Part shown: piece by piece, positions 33,826 to 45,191 of the stretch
Layout of the letters: every line of letters begins with the position of its first letter
Position numbering within the stretch: position 1 is the first letter of the stretch
Source: Adineta vaga
Lineage: Eukaryota; Rotifera
Direction of reading: 5' to 3'
Assembly: GCA_021613535.1 (NCBI GenBank)
Contig: CP075492.1
Coordinates: 13,950,001 to 14,014,000, forward strand
DNA: 64,000 nucleotides
Notes under the pieces: generated by a model
The model's database searches: none
What the model saw: the letters and a program-made list of their open reading frames with translations, nothing else
What the model was told of the DNA's origin: nothing
Made by a program: the position numbers and the translations under genes

Positions 33826-34875
33826 ATGGTATCATTTGTAAAAAGCATCATTCTTACAATCGTTTTTATCCAAGTATATTTCGTTTATCTTTCATAAAAT
33901 CATACTCATTTAGTTTATTGTTACAGATTATTTCGGCACGCCATCATTTTGATGATGATGATGACGATGATGATGATGATGATGGTGATATTTCAATGCA
34001 TAGTTACAAATTCGATCATCATGAATCTTCATTTCATTCGAACAGAATATCAGGTTGAAGAATAATTTACATTAAAAAAGAATAATTGTTTTTTGTTGAA
34101 TTTAGATGATCTTCGAACGAAATTGACGAATATTCTTTATCCAGGAAATACATTTTCTATTTCTGAACTATCACATACGTTGATCGATAGTAGAAAAAAA
34201 GGAAATTCATATTCTTTTCGATTTCGTCAGGAAATTATGAATTATTTTAATGATCGATTATTCATTGGTGAATTGACACAATTAAAAACAGTGAATAAAG
34301 TAGATGTCTTATTCTATGATCAATCTGATCGACCTGTTTTGGACAAATATGGTGATATAATTCGATATACATCGAATATACATGATTTGGGACATGCTTT
34401 GGAATTAATTCAGTTGGAATTTTCTTTTTCTTCTATTGAATTTCTTTTAAAACTACAACCCGAAGCAACATTTAATAAGCATAATCTTTTCTTCCATTTT
34501 TCACATACATCATCAGGCAGTAAGTAATAAAGAGAAAAATTTGAAAATGAAAAATGTGAATGTTTCTTTTTAGCTGATGTAACAGGAAGAATTATTGGTC
34601 CGACCTTGTATGTTATCGGTTCAAGAAAACCAATGTATACTGTAACGAAAACTTGTCCACTCGGTATAAGATGTGGATGGTTCTTAAATAATGATCTTAT
34701 TTTTAATGGACCAGATACTTCCGTTGCATTAGATTGTAATGAAAACCATATTGGTAATCCCATATTATCTTATGTGAGCATTACTAATGGTATTACACAA
34801 ATATTAGCTTCACTTACCATTCGTATTACCTTTCGTCGAGAACAAAGTAAATTATCTTTAAATTTACTTCAGTGA
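33826..34875 (+). CDS. Secreted protein of unknown family with Asp-rich N-terminus
   Basis: Predicted exons 33826-33873, 33927-34053, 34106-34519 and 34574-34875 join in phase. Exon 1 is only a signal peptide (MVSFVKSIILTIVFIQ). Exon 2 encodes a run of Asp (eleven in a row, from GAT/GAC repeats) and His-rich residues (KFDHHESSFH). The main body (about 230 residues) has beta-type segments: VDVLFYDQSDRPVLDKYGDI, GRIIGPTLYVIGSRKP and GWFLNNDLIFNGPDTSVALD, with few Cys. I do not recognise the family. The acidic run after the signal peptide could bind calcium or be a propeptide. No transmembrane segment follows, so a secreted product is most likely. Confidence 0.7.
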
Positions 34876-35462
34876 AAAAATCTTCCTAGCTCGTGAACTG
34901 AATAATATATGGTTATTTTTTTTCTTGTGAAGGTTATTCTTCAGCAGAAAAGTACTACGAATAATCACGTAAACAAATATAGTTCAGTTGAATAGACAAT
35001 ATCGAACCATATAATGTATTTTTTATTGTTGTTTTCTGAAGTCAGAAACGTTGAGTATGACTGCTATGTGCAGGCATATCTAGATGACTGCAAAGAGGTT
35101 CTCGAAGTGTGGTCCCTTTCCTTCGCCATCTGAGATAAAGTTCCTAGTATTATTTCATACTATTATAGCATATTGTGTTAACCTATCATCTGTCCCTGCT
35201 CTACATTTATTATTACAAAACTAGAAACCAAACCGTATTAATTCATATTAGATTTTGTTGCGTGTTTGTGCTTAAAAATATATATTTTGTTAAACACAAC
35301 ACATTTGTCATAAATTCTCAGTTACTGAATGAATAATTTAAATACAGCATTCTGAAATATGTTCTAGAATAAACTCTCCTTTCATCCGTTCATTTTTACA
35401 TCACTCAGACTTTGAATCTTCCACTATAAAAAGTTCACTTTTCTATTTGAATCTTTGATTAG
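34876..35462. other. Region upstream of the mucin exon; first exon not located with certainty
   Basis: The mucin exon begins at an acceptor, so a first exon with a signal peptide should lie here. A candidate ATG at 35014 gives MYFLLLFSEVRNVEYDCYVQ..., hydrophobic enough for a signal peptide, but no convincing donor in the right phase was found. Confidence 0.35.
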
Positions 35463-38400
35463 GACGTACGACCTCAACAACAACCATCATGCCTTCTACA
35501 GATCGTTCTACCGTAATGGCAACCAGCTCTTCTATGAATTCACTACAAACCACGATTGAAGAGACCATCACAACAGCTCAAACCACAACCGCACATAAAC
35601 AGTCAGAACCCTCATCTGAAATTACTAGTGCAACGTCAACAACGACTAGGGTCTCTGAATACACGAGCACCATCGAAGAGTCTATGCCACCGTCACAATA
35701 CAGTACCATAATGGATGAGTTCACAACGACTACAGAACCTACCAATACAGCATATGAATCAACCGCTACCCTTGAATATACAACTACAATTCGAGAGCAT
35801 ACCACTCAGGTGGAATCAATCACTACAATGGCAGAATCTACAACATCTCCAAAATATACTAAAAGCACTGAGGGATCTACGACACAGTCCGAACACAGCA
35901 GTATCACCGAAAAAGTCAATACCATCAATGAACCTAGCAATGCTACAGAAAAACCAGCCGACTCTTCACAACCTACGGATACGTACAAGGAATCTTCCTT
36001 ATCGTCACCCCCAACAATGCAAACGACAGAGTTGACCGGAAAAAGCGAAATGACAGATTCAACAAAGCAATCAACAAATGCCTCAGGACATAAAACTACA
36101 AGTGAAGGTGAAAGTACACTGCTCGAATACAGTAGTACTACCAACGAGCACATCTCGATCAACGAAGCTAGTAGCACAATTGAAGAACTATATACAACAT
36201 TGACAGCGACGTCCACACCCTCACGACCACAAATCACCAAAACAACAATGGAAACCATCACTGTCACTACAGACACTACTGAAACTACTACCACTACTGA
36301 TACTACCATGACTACAACGGAAACTACCACCACAACTGAAACTACCACGACTCCAACGGAAACTATTACCACTGAAACTACCACTACTCCAAAGGAAATT
36401 ACCACCACTGAAACTACTACCACTACTGATACGAACACGACTCCAAGGGAAACTATCACCACAACTGAAACTACCATGACTACAACGGAAACTACCACCA
36501 CTGAAGCTAACACGACTCCAAGGGAAAGTACCACCACAACTGAAACTACCACCACTGAAGTTAACACGAATCCAAGAGAAACTACCACCACCGAAACTAA
36601 CACGATGGAAACTACTACCACTACTGATACAAACACGACCCCAACGGAAACTGCCACCACCGAAACTAAGACGACGGAAACTACTACCACTGAAGTTAAC
36701 ACGACTCCAAGGGAAACTATCACCACAACTGAAACTACCATGACTACAACGGAAAGTACCGCCACAACTGAAACTACCATGACTACAACGGAAACTACCA
36801 CCACTGAAGTTAACACGACTCCAAGGGAAAGTACCACCACAACTGAAACTACCATGACTACAACGGAAACTACCATGACTACAACGGAAACTACCACCAC
36901 TGAAGTTAACACGACTCCAAGGGAAAGTACCACCACAACTGAAACTACCATGACTACAACGGAAACTACCACCACTGAAGTTAACACGACTCCAAGGGAA
37001 AGTACCACCACAACTGAAACTACCATGACTACAACGGAAACTACCATGACTACAACGGAAACTACCACCACTGAAGTTAACACGACTCCAAGGGAAAGTA
37101 CCACCACAACTGAAACTACCATGACTACAACGGAAACTACCATGACTACAACGGAAACTACCATGACTACAACGGAAACTACCACCACTGAAGTTAACAC
37201 GACTCCAAGGGAAACTATCACCACCGAAACTAACACGATGGAAACTACTACCACTACTGATACTACCACCACTCCAACGGAAAATACCATCACTGAAACT
37301 AACACGACCCCAAGGGAAGCTACCACCACAACTGAAAATACCATGACTACAACGGAAACTACCACCACTGAAGTTAACACGACCCCAAGGGAAACTATCA
37401 CCACTGAGACTACTACTACGACTCCAATGGAAACTGCCACCACCGAAACTAAGACGACGGAAACTACTACCACTGAAGCTAACACGACTCCAAGGAAAAG
37501 TACCACCACTGAAACTATTATGACTACAACGGAAACCAGCACCACTGAAACCACCAATACGACGATAGATAGTACTTCAACAACAACAACGGAAACTACT
37601 ACTGAAACCACTACTGAAGCCATCACTACGACCACAGATATTACTTCAACAACAACGGAAACTACTACAACCACTACAGAAACTACAACAACAGTAACTA
37701 GCACGACTATAACTTGGACTACAACGACATTCACTTCGACAACAAGTAATAGTAAGTGTAGAAGACTTGTTTCATACTTTGTAGCGTAGTAGTTATGTGG
37801 TCGGTGAAATATATAGGAGAGTTAATTGTTCTTACTGCAAAATAGGGAAGAAATGCTAGAGAGTGAGCTGCATTCTGATTGAAAAGAGAATATAATTTCT
37901 ATGATGTTCCTTGTATTTGATGGATTATACATCGAATAAACCGAAAAGCTTTGTTGATATATGAACGCACTCACAGTATGATAGTTTTGCGGAAGTAGAC
38001 TGTTATGATATGATTAGGTTTAGAAAGAACAAAACAGATGTAAATTTGATGAGATTTAGATTAACTTTGTATTTGATGGTAGTTCTAGAAGGATGATATT
38101 GATTGTAATGATCTCTGATATTTATCAGTATAGTAGTAGCAGATTCATTCTCTCTCACAACTGGCTGAGACAATTAATTATTTCACGTTTTCTCTTGTCG
38201 TTATTGTGTTTTTAGTCGAAAAATATAGAGTTGGCAATGAATGTTCAGAAGATAAGATACACTAAGTTTATCAGAATAACTTTGACGTTATATTTCGCGT
38301 TGTTCAATAATAGTTGAGGAATAATTTTCGTTAGAGATTACAAGTGTTGGTTCTTGAAAAAAACTGAGTAACAGTGTCTAATTAGCATTCAGCTTATACT

Positions 38401-39587
38401 GTGGATAAATCGAAATTGGCAGCTCTAAAATAATTGTTATCATGGAAATGTTTCTTACGTATTGCAAGAAATTGTGCGAGTTCGTTTCTATGCTCATTCT
38501 CTATGGAACATTTAATATGCATCATTGAATTTCAGGAGTTTGCAGATTGTTAAGACTCGGTCAAGGTCGCTTTCTTATGTGGATGACCTTCAATCGAATA
38601 GATCAACGAACGAGGGCATTCTTACATAAGATTGAAACAGATTATCTCGTAAAGCATCAGAGAAGATCATTAAGTTATCGATGAATCTCATCCTATGTGT
38701 ATTTATTAATTCATTCATTGCATCTACTGTATATTTTTCTAGAAAAAAATCAAGTGAGAATATCAAGTGGAATGAATATGATATAAATATGAAGAAAAGA
38801 AATGAGAAGTATAGCACGTCATACTTGCAGAAACTACTGCTGAATCATTGCCAGTACGGATAAGATTGAGGATCGTGTTTTCGAAAGGAAAGAATAATAC
38901 TGAACATTTTTTTTTATAGTATGTTCTTTGAGCAGCATTGAGAACGGTGGCTTTGAATCTGGTAATTCCAATGATTGGATAGTTGGCGGTGGAGATAGAA
39001 GTTTAATTTCATCATTTGACATTCAACTAGAAGAGTATCTACCAGGTGGTGCACGTTATGAGTTATCTATTGCTCTAAATCATTCCGAAATTGTTGTATC
39101 TGGTGGGGATCCGATTTACTCAAATATGTTACCAATGATCGTGTTCAGTGGTACTTATGCGTGGCGTGTTGGAAATGTTGAATCAGGTGGACATGTATCA
39201 GTAATTAGTCGTCAAATTAATAATTACTATTGTTCGGACATCTATTTTGCATGGTTAGCACTATTAGCAAGTGGAAGTCATAGTGAAAGTAACTCTAGCA
39301 TGATGATAATTGAGTTGAAAGATGCAACTATTGGAGTCCTATTACTTTCACGTCGTTTCGATTCCAGAAAAGATGAGGGCGGTGTTGATGGCCGTTTTAA
39401 TTATAAAGATTTAATTTTTTATACACGTGATTGGCAAGTCGAACATGTAACTATCAACGAGACCCATATCGGCCATAATTTCACTTTAACTGTTCTATCA
39501 GCAGACTGTCGAGAGGAAAATCATGCCGGTTACGTTTATATTGATAGTTTTGGTAGTGATATGCCCATTCCAACAATGATCACATAA
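35463..39587 (+). CDS. Thr-rich mucin-like protein with NGGFES C-terminal domain (5' exon missing)
   Basis: Exon 35463-37751 opens after an acceptor with RTTSTTTIMPSTDRS and encodes about 760 residues, mostly Thr/Glu/Pro/Ser, a classic O-glycosylation scaffold. The second half is a coding repeat (TTTEVNTTPRESTTTTET and TTMTTTE). The frame ends with one base left over at a good donor (gtaagt at 37752). The next exon with matching phase is 38920-39587, encoding CSLSSIENGGFESGNSNDW...YVYIDSFGSDMP and a stop. That C-terminal domain is clearly homologous to the last exon of the minus-strand gene at 14578. Both begin with the same phase and the same [MI]C[AS]L start. The joining intron would be 1.17 kb, long for this genome, so a missing internal exon is possible. 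The product is probably secreted into a mucus or matrix layer. Confidence 0.7.
36240..37510 (+). repeat. Coding minisatellite in mucin exon
   Basis: A 21-bp unit (actacaacggaaactaccatg) is repeated singly or in runs of up to four and alternates with a longer block encoding EVNTTPRESTTTTE. Together these give a higher-order repeat of variable length. Copies are nearly identical between 36770 and 37200, which suggests recent expansion and probable length polymorphism. Confidence 0.85.
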
Positions 39588-40238
39588 CAAAGAATCATTT
39601 AGTCACAAAATTTACATGGGAATATATTTTCAAAAGTTGGATATTTTAATTTTAATTTAGAGTTCTTTTTATTGATGTATTGTCAATTTGAAATTGTTCA
39701 ATAAATTAGAACTCGTATATTCGATTTTAACAGCAACTTGTGTTAGAACTTTTTAAGATCTTAATTCTACATAGAATTTTAAGCATTAAAGTTATAGATC
39801 ACAGAAAGTATCTGTAGAGACGAATCACTTTCTAGTGTTTACTTTGTAATTATTTCAAGTATTGTTATATATAGATTGAGATTTTTGTATATAAAGTTTA
39901 TACATTCAATAGCTTTGTTTAAATAGTTTTTGTGTACACGAATTTTAATCAGTGTCACAATACGGATTAGAAAATGATAAATCATAAATCATAAAGATTG
40001 TTAAAGACTTAATCTTATTTCAGTAGTATGTTGGTAGAGAAGAAACAGATATTCTTCTTATATTTCAGAAAAAATCGAAATATAGCTTTAAGAATATCTG
40101 TGTGTTTGATTTAGTTAAATTTGTTATCGAAAATCAATAGAGAGAACACTTATAATTATTGTTTGTTACAATATAATTTTTCTGTGAATATCTCTTAGTA
40201 TTAATATCTCGATGATAAAAATACTTTTACTGTTGTAG
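39588..40238. other. Intergenic / upstream region of EGF-containing gene
   Basis: AT-rich sequence with no recognisable coding. The first exon of the following gene should lie here or further upstream but was not found. Confidence 0.4.
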
Positions 40239-42353
40239 GAATCTGTAATCCGGCTTGTAAGAATAATAGGACTTGTACAGTCTATAATAATTGCACATGT
40301 ACAACTGCTTTTAGTGGTCCATCGTGCGAAATTCGTAAGTAATGTATTGTCTGAGATATATATATGTCACAGTTGATATGAGAATTCAGTTGAGATTGGA
40401 ATGCGCGAAAAAAATAGACAAAAAAGAGAAATGAAAATTAAATATAGACAGAGATTCGAAAATGAAAAATAGAATAAAAATAAAATAGATTTATTCATCA
40501 ATAAATCTATCTGAATCGAATGGAATATTATAAATGGATTTTCATAAAAAAATATTTTGTCATTCATAGTGTTTTCTTTTTATCAAAGAATAGTTTCATT
40601 TTCGCTATATTCGTAAGTTTATACATAGACTATATTTATAAAGATGCCATTTGATTGATAATAATAAATGAACAATTCATAAAAGAGTGTATTTCAAAAT
40701 ATTATTATGTGAGAAATCTGAGTGATACAATCATTTCTCTATTTTATATTCTCTTAGTAGATGTTCATTCCTACACAACGAATCTTCAGCGATAGTCCTA
40801 TGATTAACTTTTTAAAATAAGTTATTAAATTCGTTGTTTCATGTGTAACTTGTCAAATTTTGTAGAAATATTTACTTCATTAACGAATTGTACTCTCTGT
40901 CTTTTTTACCTCCTGCTCGAAATCATTTCGTCAAAACTATTCCAAATTTATTTTGATTTCAAGGGGCACTAAAAAACGATATTCCTATTCCTCAAACTCA
41001 ACTGCCTTATTTCTCGTTTTAATTTATGTCGCCATTTTCATCCGCTCTCTGCTCGTAATGTTTTCAAACTTCACTAAATTTTTATCAATACCTAAAATAC
41101 TATATCATTCATTACATTCTATTTCCAATTAGTCAATAAAAATATTTAACAAAACCTATATTTTCTAAAAAAAATCTGAGAGATAATTCATTTTTCATCC
41201 ATATAATTTATACGTCGCAAATATTTATTCTATGCATACAAACATATGTTTTTATACATCGAAATATTCGGAAGCAGTCTGACCTATATTCGAAATAAGA
41301 AACTGCAAAAAACTAGTTTTTAAAAAAGGAAAAGAGAGAGATTTATTTAGAGCAGTGTGAAATATACCGTAACAGGAAAAATAGGTAGCAAAAATCTTTC
41401 TCTTAATACAAAATGAAAGAAAATTTGATGTCCCGCACATTAAAAAGATCTGTCTTTTTATACGAAATCAGTCTCTTCTTTTGATACAAAAAGCAACATC
41501 TTTATAAAACAATTATTTAACGATTCATAATTTGGTTAAATAAATTATAATTGTTTTCTTTCATATACAATTATCAATTCTATTTTTCCTCTCTACAAAT
41601 AAAAATTTAGATTTAGATAGTGTTTTTCTATATTCCAATCTCAACTAAATTCCCTAACGAACTGCCATATATATATATACATAATCTATATATATATATA
41701 TTATAGAGTCGACTGGTTTATGTTTCAATAATGATACATTTTATAGTCAGCCAATTTCATTAATTACATTTGGTAGTGGTATTGCACAGTATTCTAAAGC
41801 TAAACCTGCAAGTTTTAATTTCGTTACGACATACACACAAAGATATGCATCGCCGACAAATGATGGTTTTTTTAGTTTTATCAATTCTATTCATAATGAT
41901 TTCAACGGTGTATGGCATACTAGTTCAAAAGACCATACTGAAGATCAGAATGGGTATATGTTTCTAGTAAATATGAATACAAATCGTGGCCTATTCTACA
42001 ATAGTACAATCAAAAATCTTTGTATTGGAAGACGTTACGAATTTTCTGTTTACCTTGCTAATGTTTGCAAAATAGATGGTCTAATTAATCCAAACGTTCG
42101 ATTTGAAGTTCGAAGTGCAGCACCTAATAGTTCGGTACTTGCTCAATTAGATTCAGGGTCCGTACCAGTCAATACGACCGTTATGGTTTGGAAAAAATAT
42201 GGTCTTTCATTTCAACCACCAACCAGCTCAATTGTGTTATTAATGATATCTAATGTTGACGGCGGTGCGGGAAATGATTTAGCACTTGACGACATTGCAT
42301 TGCGCGTTTGTTCAGACAATGGCAATGGTTTTTGTGATTCTCAGAATGGTTGA
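40239..42353 (+). CDS. EGF-like exon joined to a Bacteroidetes-type beta-sandwich domain (5' exons not found)
   Basis: Exon 40239-40334 encodes one EGF-like unit (ICNPACKNNRTC, then NCTCTTAFSGPSCEI) between good splice sites. The next phase-compatible exon starts at 41707 and reads QSTGLCFNNDTFYSQPISLI to a stop at 42353. That 215-residue region has motifs I associate with a secreted domain common in Bacteroidetes adhesins and type IX secretion substrates: ITFGSG near the start, PTNDGFFSF, VWHTSSKDHTEDQNGYMFLV, CIGRRYEFSVYLANVC, and GAGNDLALDDIALRVC near the end. The protein is probably secreted and may bind glycans or cells; this is inference. The intron between the two exons would be 1.37 kb, which leaves the join less certain than the exons themselves. 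No signal peptide exon is seen. Confidence 0.6.
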
Positions 42354-43027
42354 ACGACAACATCACTGTATGAAACTTTTATTTCGTCTCTTTCTTTTAT
42401 TTTTAAATCATAGGGGTATATACAAATATGGGTTGATTTAAATTTTGAATAAATACAATATATTTATATCTATTCATTAATTGATAATTTCCTATCTCGC
42501 TACTGCTTTATTTATATTCTCACACGAATGAGATAGGCTAATGCCAATTCGGTATATAGTTTAATATCTTACTCTGAAAAATGGGAATTGATCTGAATAA
42601 CAGAATGTAGAATACACAAGTGCATCTTTCGAAAACTAACTATGGCGTATGTTTTCTTTCTTTTATTCCCTTTCTAGATAGTGAAAATATAACGATAGAG
42701 AAAGATTCAATAAAGATTTTCTTCTTTATTGTACATCATTGTTGATTGATTCACTTGTGTCAATATTGATCTAAAATGAAATCAGAAGTAGAAAATATTT
42801 TGATACTGTGATAAAAAGATAAACGTACTTAACTTGTGAGTCTCATGATGACTACAACACGAAACTAATATGACCAACGAACTTTTGTTTCAGTGGACTA
42901 GTTAACCCTTGTTTGGATGCTTTTCATCTTTCTCTCGATGAAACATCGTTTGTTTGATTCTATCGATCGAAGAATATGTGAAACGGAAAATGAGAATAAA
43001 TAGTTCTATAAAAGTCATTCATATTAG
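42354..43027. other. Intergenic, AT-rich
   Basis: About 0.7 kb with no gene or repeat recognised between two plus-strand secreted-protein genes. Confidence 0.5.
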
Positions 43028-43075
43028 ATGATTGACCATTCTAACAAGCAAACGTCGAACAAAACATTCATTCAA

Positions 43076-44995
43076 ATGTATTCTCAACTTTTAATTATGC
43101 ATTTCTTTAATTTTCTACATTGGATTGAATCGAAGCAAGTTGGTTCTATCAATGATATGAGTGTGTTATCATTTGCATCTGGTGTTATATCGATTAATAG
43201 TTCTTGTCATGAATGTATTTGCATGATGGTGAAGACAAACACTATTCTTGGTGTTACTTGTTTAATAAATCAAACTTATTTACTCTTTTCTAACTATTCA
43301 TTATCTTACAATGTTACTAATACTTCTAATGCAAGTTTTCATTTTCTCGTCTTACCTCCACAGGAACAGTTTTCTACCGATGAGATAACTACAATAACAT
43401 ACACAAGTACAGGTAAATTATTTCCTAAGATGTTCTCGATCAAATTGTCTATTTTACAGTCAGTTGTAGCATAAATTGTATGAATAATGGAACTTGTCTA
43501 ATATCAAATGTATGTATATGCACACCTGAATGGTAAGTTTTTCTTTAATAATATCATTTCATAGAAAAAATAAATTATATTTAGGAATGGAACATACTGT
43601 GAAATTCCAGTTTGTTCAGTAACATGTGAAAATTCTGGAAATTGTACTGCTCCAGGTATTTGTACTTGTTACTATGGTTGGACAGGTAGCCATTGTGAAC
43701 ATGGTGAGTTGAATAGAAATCATTTAAATATGATGTATTCAATTGACTATCACGTTTTAGTACAAACTGTTCGATGGACATTTGATAACACATTCAACGA
43801 CTTGAATGGACAGTTTCATGGCATAGGTTATAATTCTCCTACATTTACAACAGGTATCAATGGATATGGTTTAGCTTTAGCATTAAATGGAACGCGTAAT
43901 CAATGTGTTATTGTTTCTCCTTACTTAAACACGAATCATATGAGTTTTACTTGGGAGTTTTGGATTTATCCAACAATTGCACTTCCTACTGATACTACGC
44001 TTATCAGTCAATGTTTTAATGTAAGCAGAGATCAATGTTTATTGGTTATGGTGAGATCTGATAAGATGTTATTTTCATTTTGGTATGATGATATTAATGG
44101 TATAACATCAATTCCAATTAATAAATGGTCTCATATAGCATTGGTCTATGATATGGTAATGAATAGAAAAGTGATTTATTTAAATGGTATTTTAGAACAT
44201 GCTCAGTATTCGTATGGATCTCTTCAAACAGCTCTAGTAAATCTAACGTTCGGATGTCGAACAATGAATAAAGGTATTTCGTATGACAAATTCTTTACTG
44301 GATATATTGATCAAATAATATATAATTCTCGTATAAAAAATGCTAGTGAGATTCTTAATGACGCTACACTTGTTGTCCACCATCGTTTTCTTTCCATTGC
44401 ACCATTGATTGATTCTAGTTCTAATTACATCAATGGAAGTTGGGGTGGAAGTACTATTTCAATATCTTCAGGCATTGTTAATCAAGCAATTGATTTTCCT
44501 ACCAATGGTTCTTACTTTCAACTAACTGGACTTGTTCTATTAGGAACTTCTGATTGGCCTCTATCTTTATCCTTTTGGTTTAAAATAAATACATTGACTG
44601 AAATGACTTCGATGGTTCATCTTTTCAATACTATTCAATGTATGGATATGATTACATTACTAACTAATGGAACGATACAAGTTCAAATCTTTAATGGTAC
44701 TATGAATAACGTTCTTCTCGGTCCAGTGATGCCTCTTTATTTATGGAATCATGTTGTTTATACATTTTCAACAATAAACGGAATGAGATTATATGTGAAT
44801 GGAAGTCTACACGGATCAATAATGACACGATATTCTGCGAGTAATTCTCCAGTTACACTCATATTTGGAAATTCATTATTAAATACGACTTGTGGGCATC
44901 TCAATCAACAATTTTGTGGAAGTATTGATGAAGTAAGATTGTATTCACGTGAACTAAATGGAACGGAAATCGTACAATTATATACAAATCCATAA
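43076..44995 (+). CDS. Secreted PAN-like + two EGF + two LamG-like domain protein
   Basis: Exons: up to 43412, 43460-43532, 43585-43703 and 43761-44995, all in phase. The start is taken as ATG 43076 (MYSQLLIMHFFNFLHWI), which looks most like a signal peptide; the frame is open further up to ATG 43028. The N-terminal domain has Cys motifs of PAN/apple type (SSCHECICMMV, GVTCLINQTYLLFS). EGF 1 is SCSINCMNNGTC...CICTPEW, EGF 2 is CSVTCENSGNCTAPGICTCY. The last exon encodes two concanavalin-A/LamG-like jellyrolls. Each contains the typical pairs: MSFTWEFWIYP with NKWSHIALVYD and FTGYIDQIIYNSR in the first; LSLSFWFKINT with YLWNHVVYTFS and CGSIDEVRLYSREL in the second. Such domains bind glycans or matrix. 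Gene ends at 44995; a related pseudogene is at 56.3-57.1 kb. Confidence 0.85.
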
Positions 44996-45191
44996 TGTTC
45001 AAAGATTAAAATATAACAGATATTTAGTATATCTGTTATTGTTAGTTACGAATTGCAACTATAATTTATTCAAAAGGCCGTTGTCTGTTCTCTCTTATAT
45101 TGTTTCTGATCTTTCTCCATTTTTCGTTTACTTTGCGATCTAAATCAAGAATAAATATATATAAAATATATTCATTCGAAATCAATTGAAA

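Noticed and set aside
35014-35130. Possible mucin signal-peptide exon (MYFLLLFSEVRNVEYDCYVQ)
   Set aside because: No donor in the phase needed for the mucin exon; kept only as a candidate.
35806-37734. 642-codon Val/Ser-rich antisense frame opposite the mucin
   Set aside because: It is the complement of ACN/GAA repeats; composition follows from the repeat and there is no domain or start context.
38681-38863. 60-codon open stretch inside the predicted mucin intron (MNLILCVFINSFIAS)
   Set aside because: Signal-like start, but no flanking splice sites and no continuation.
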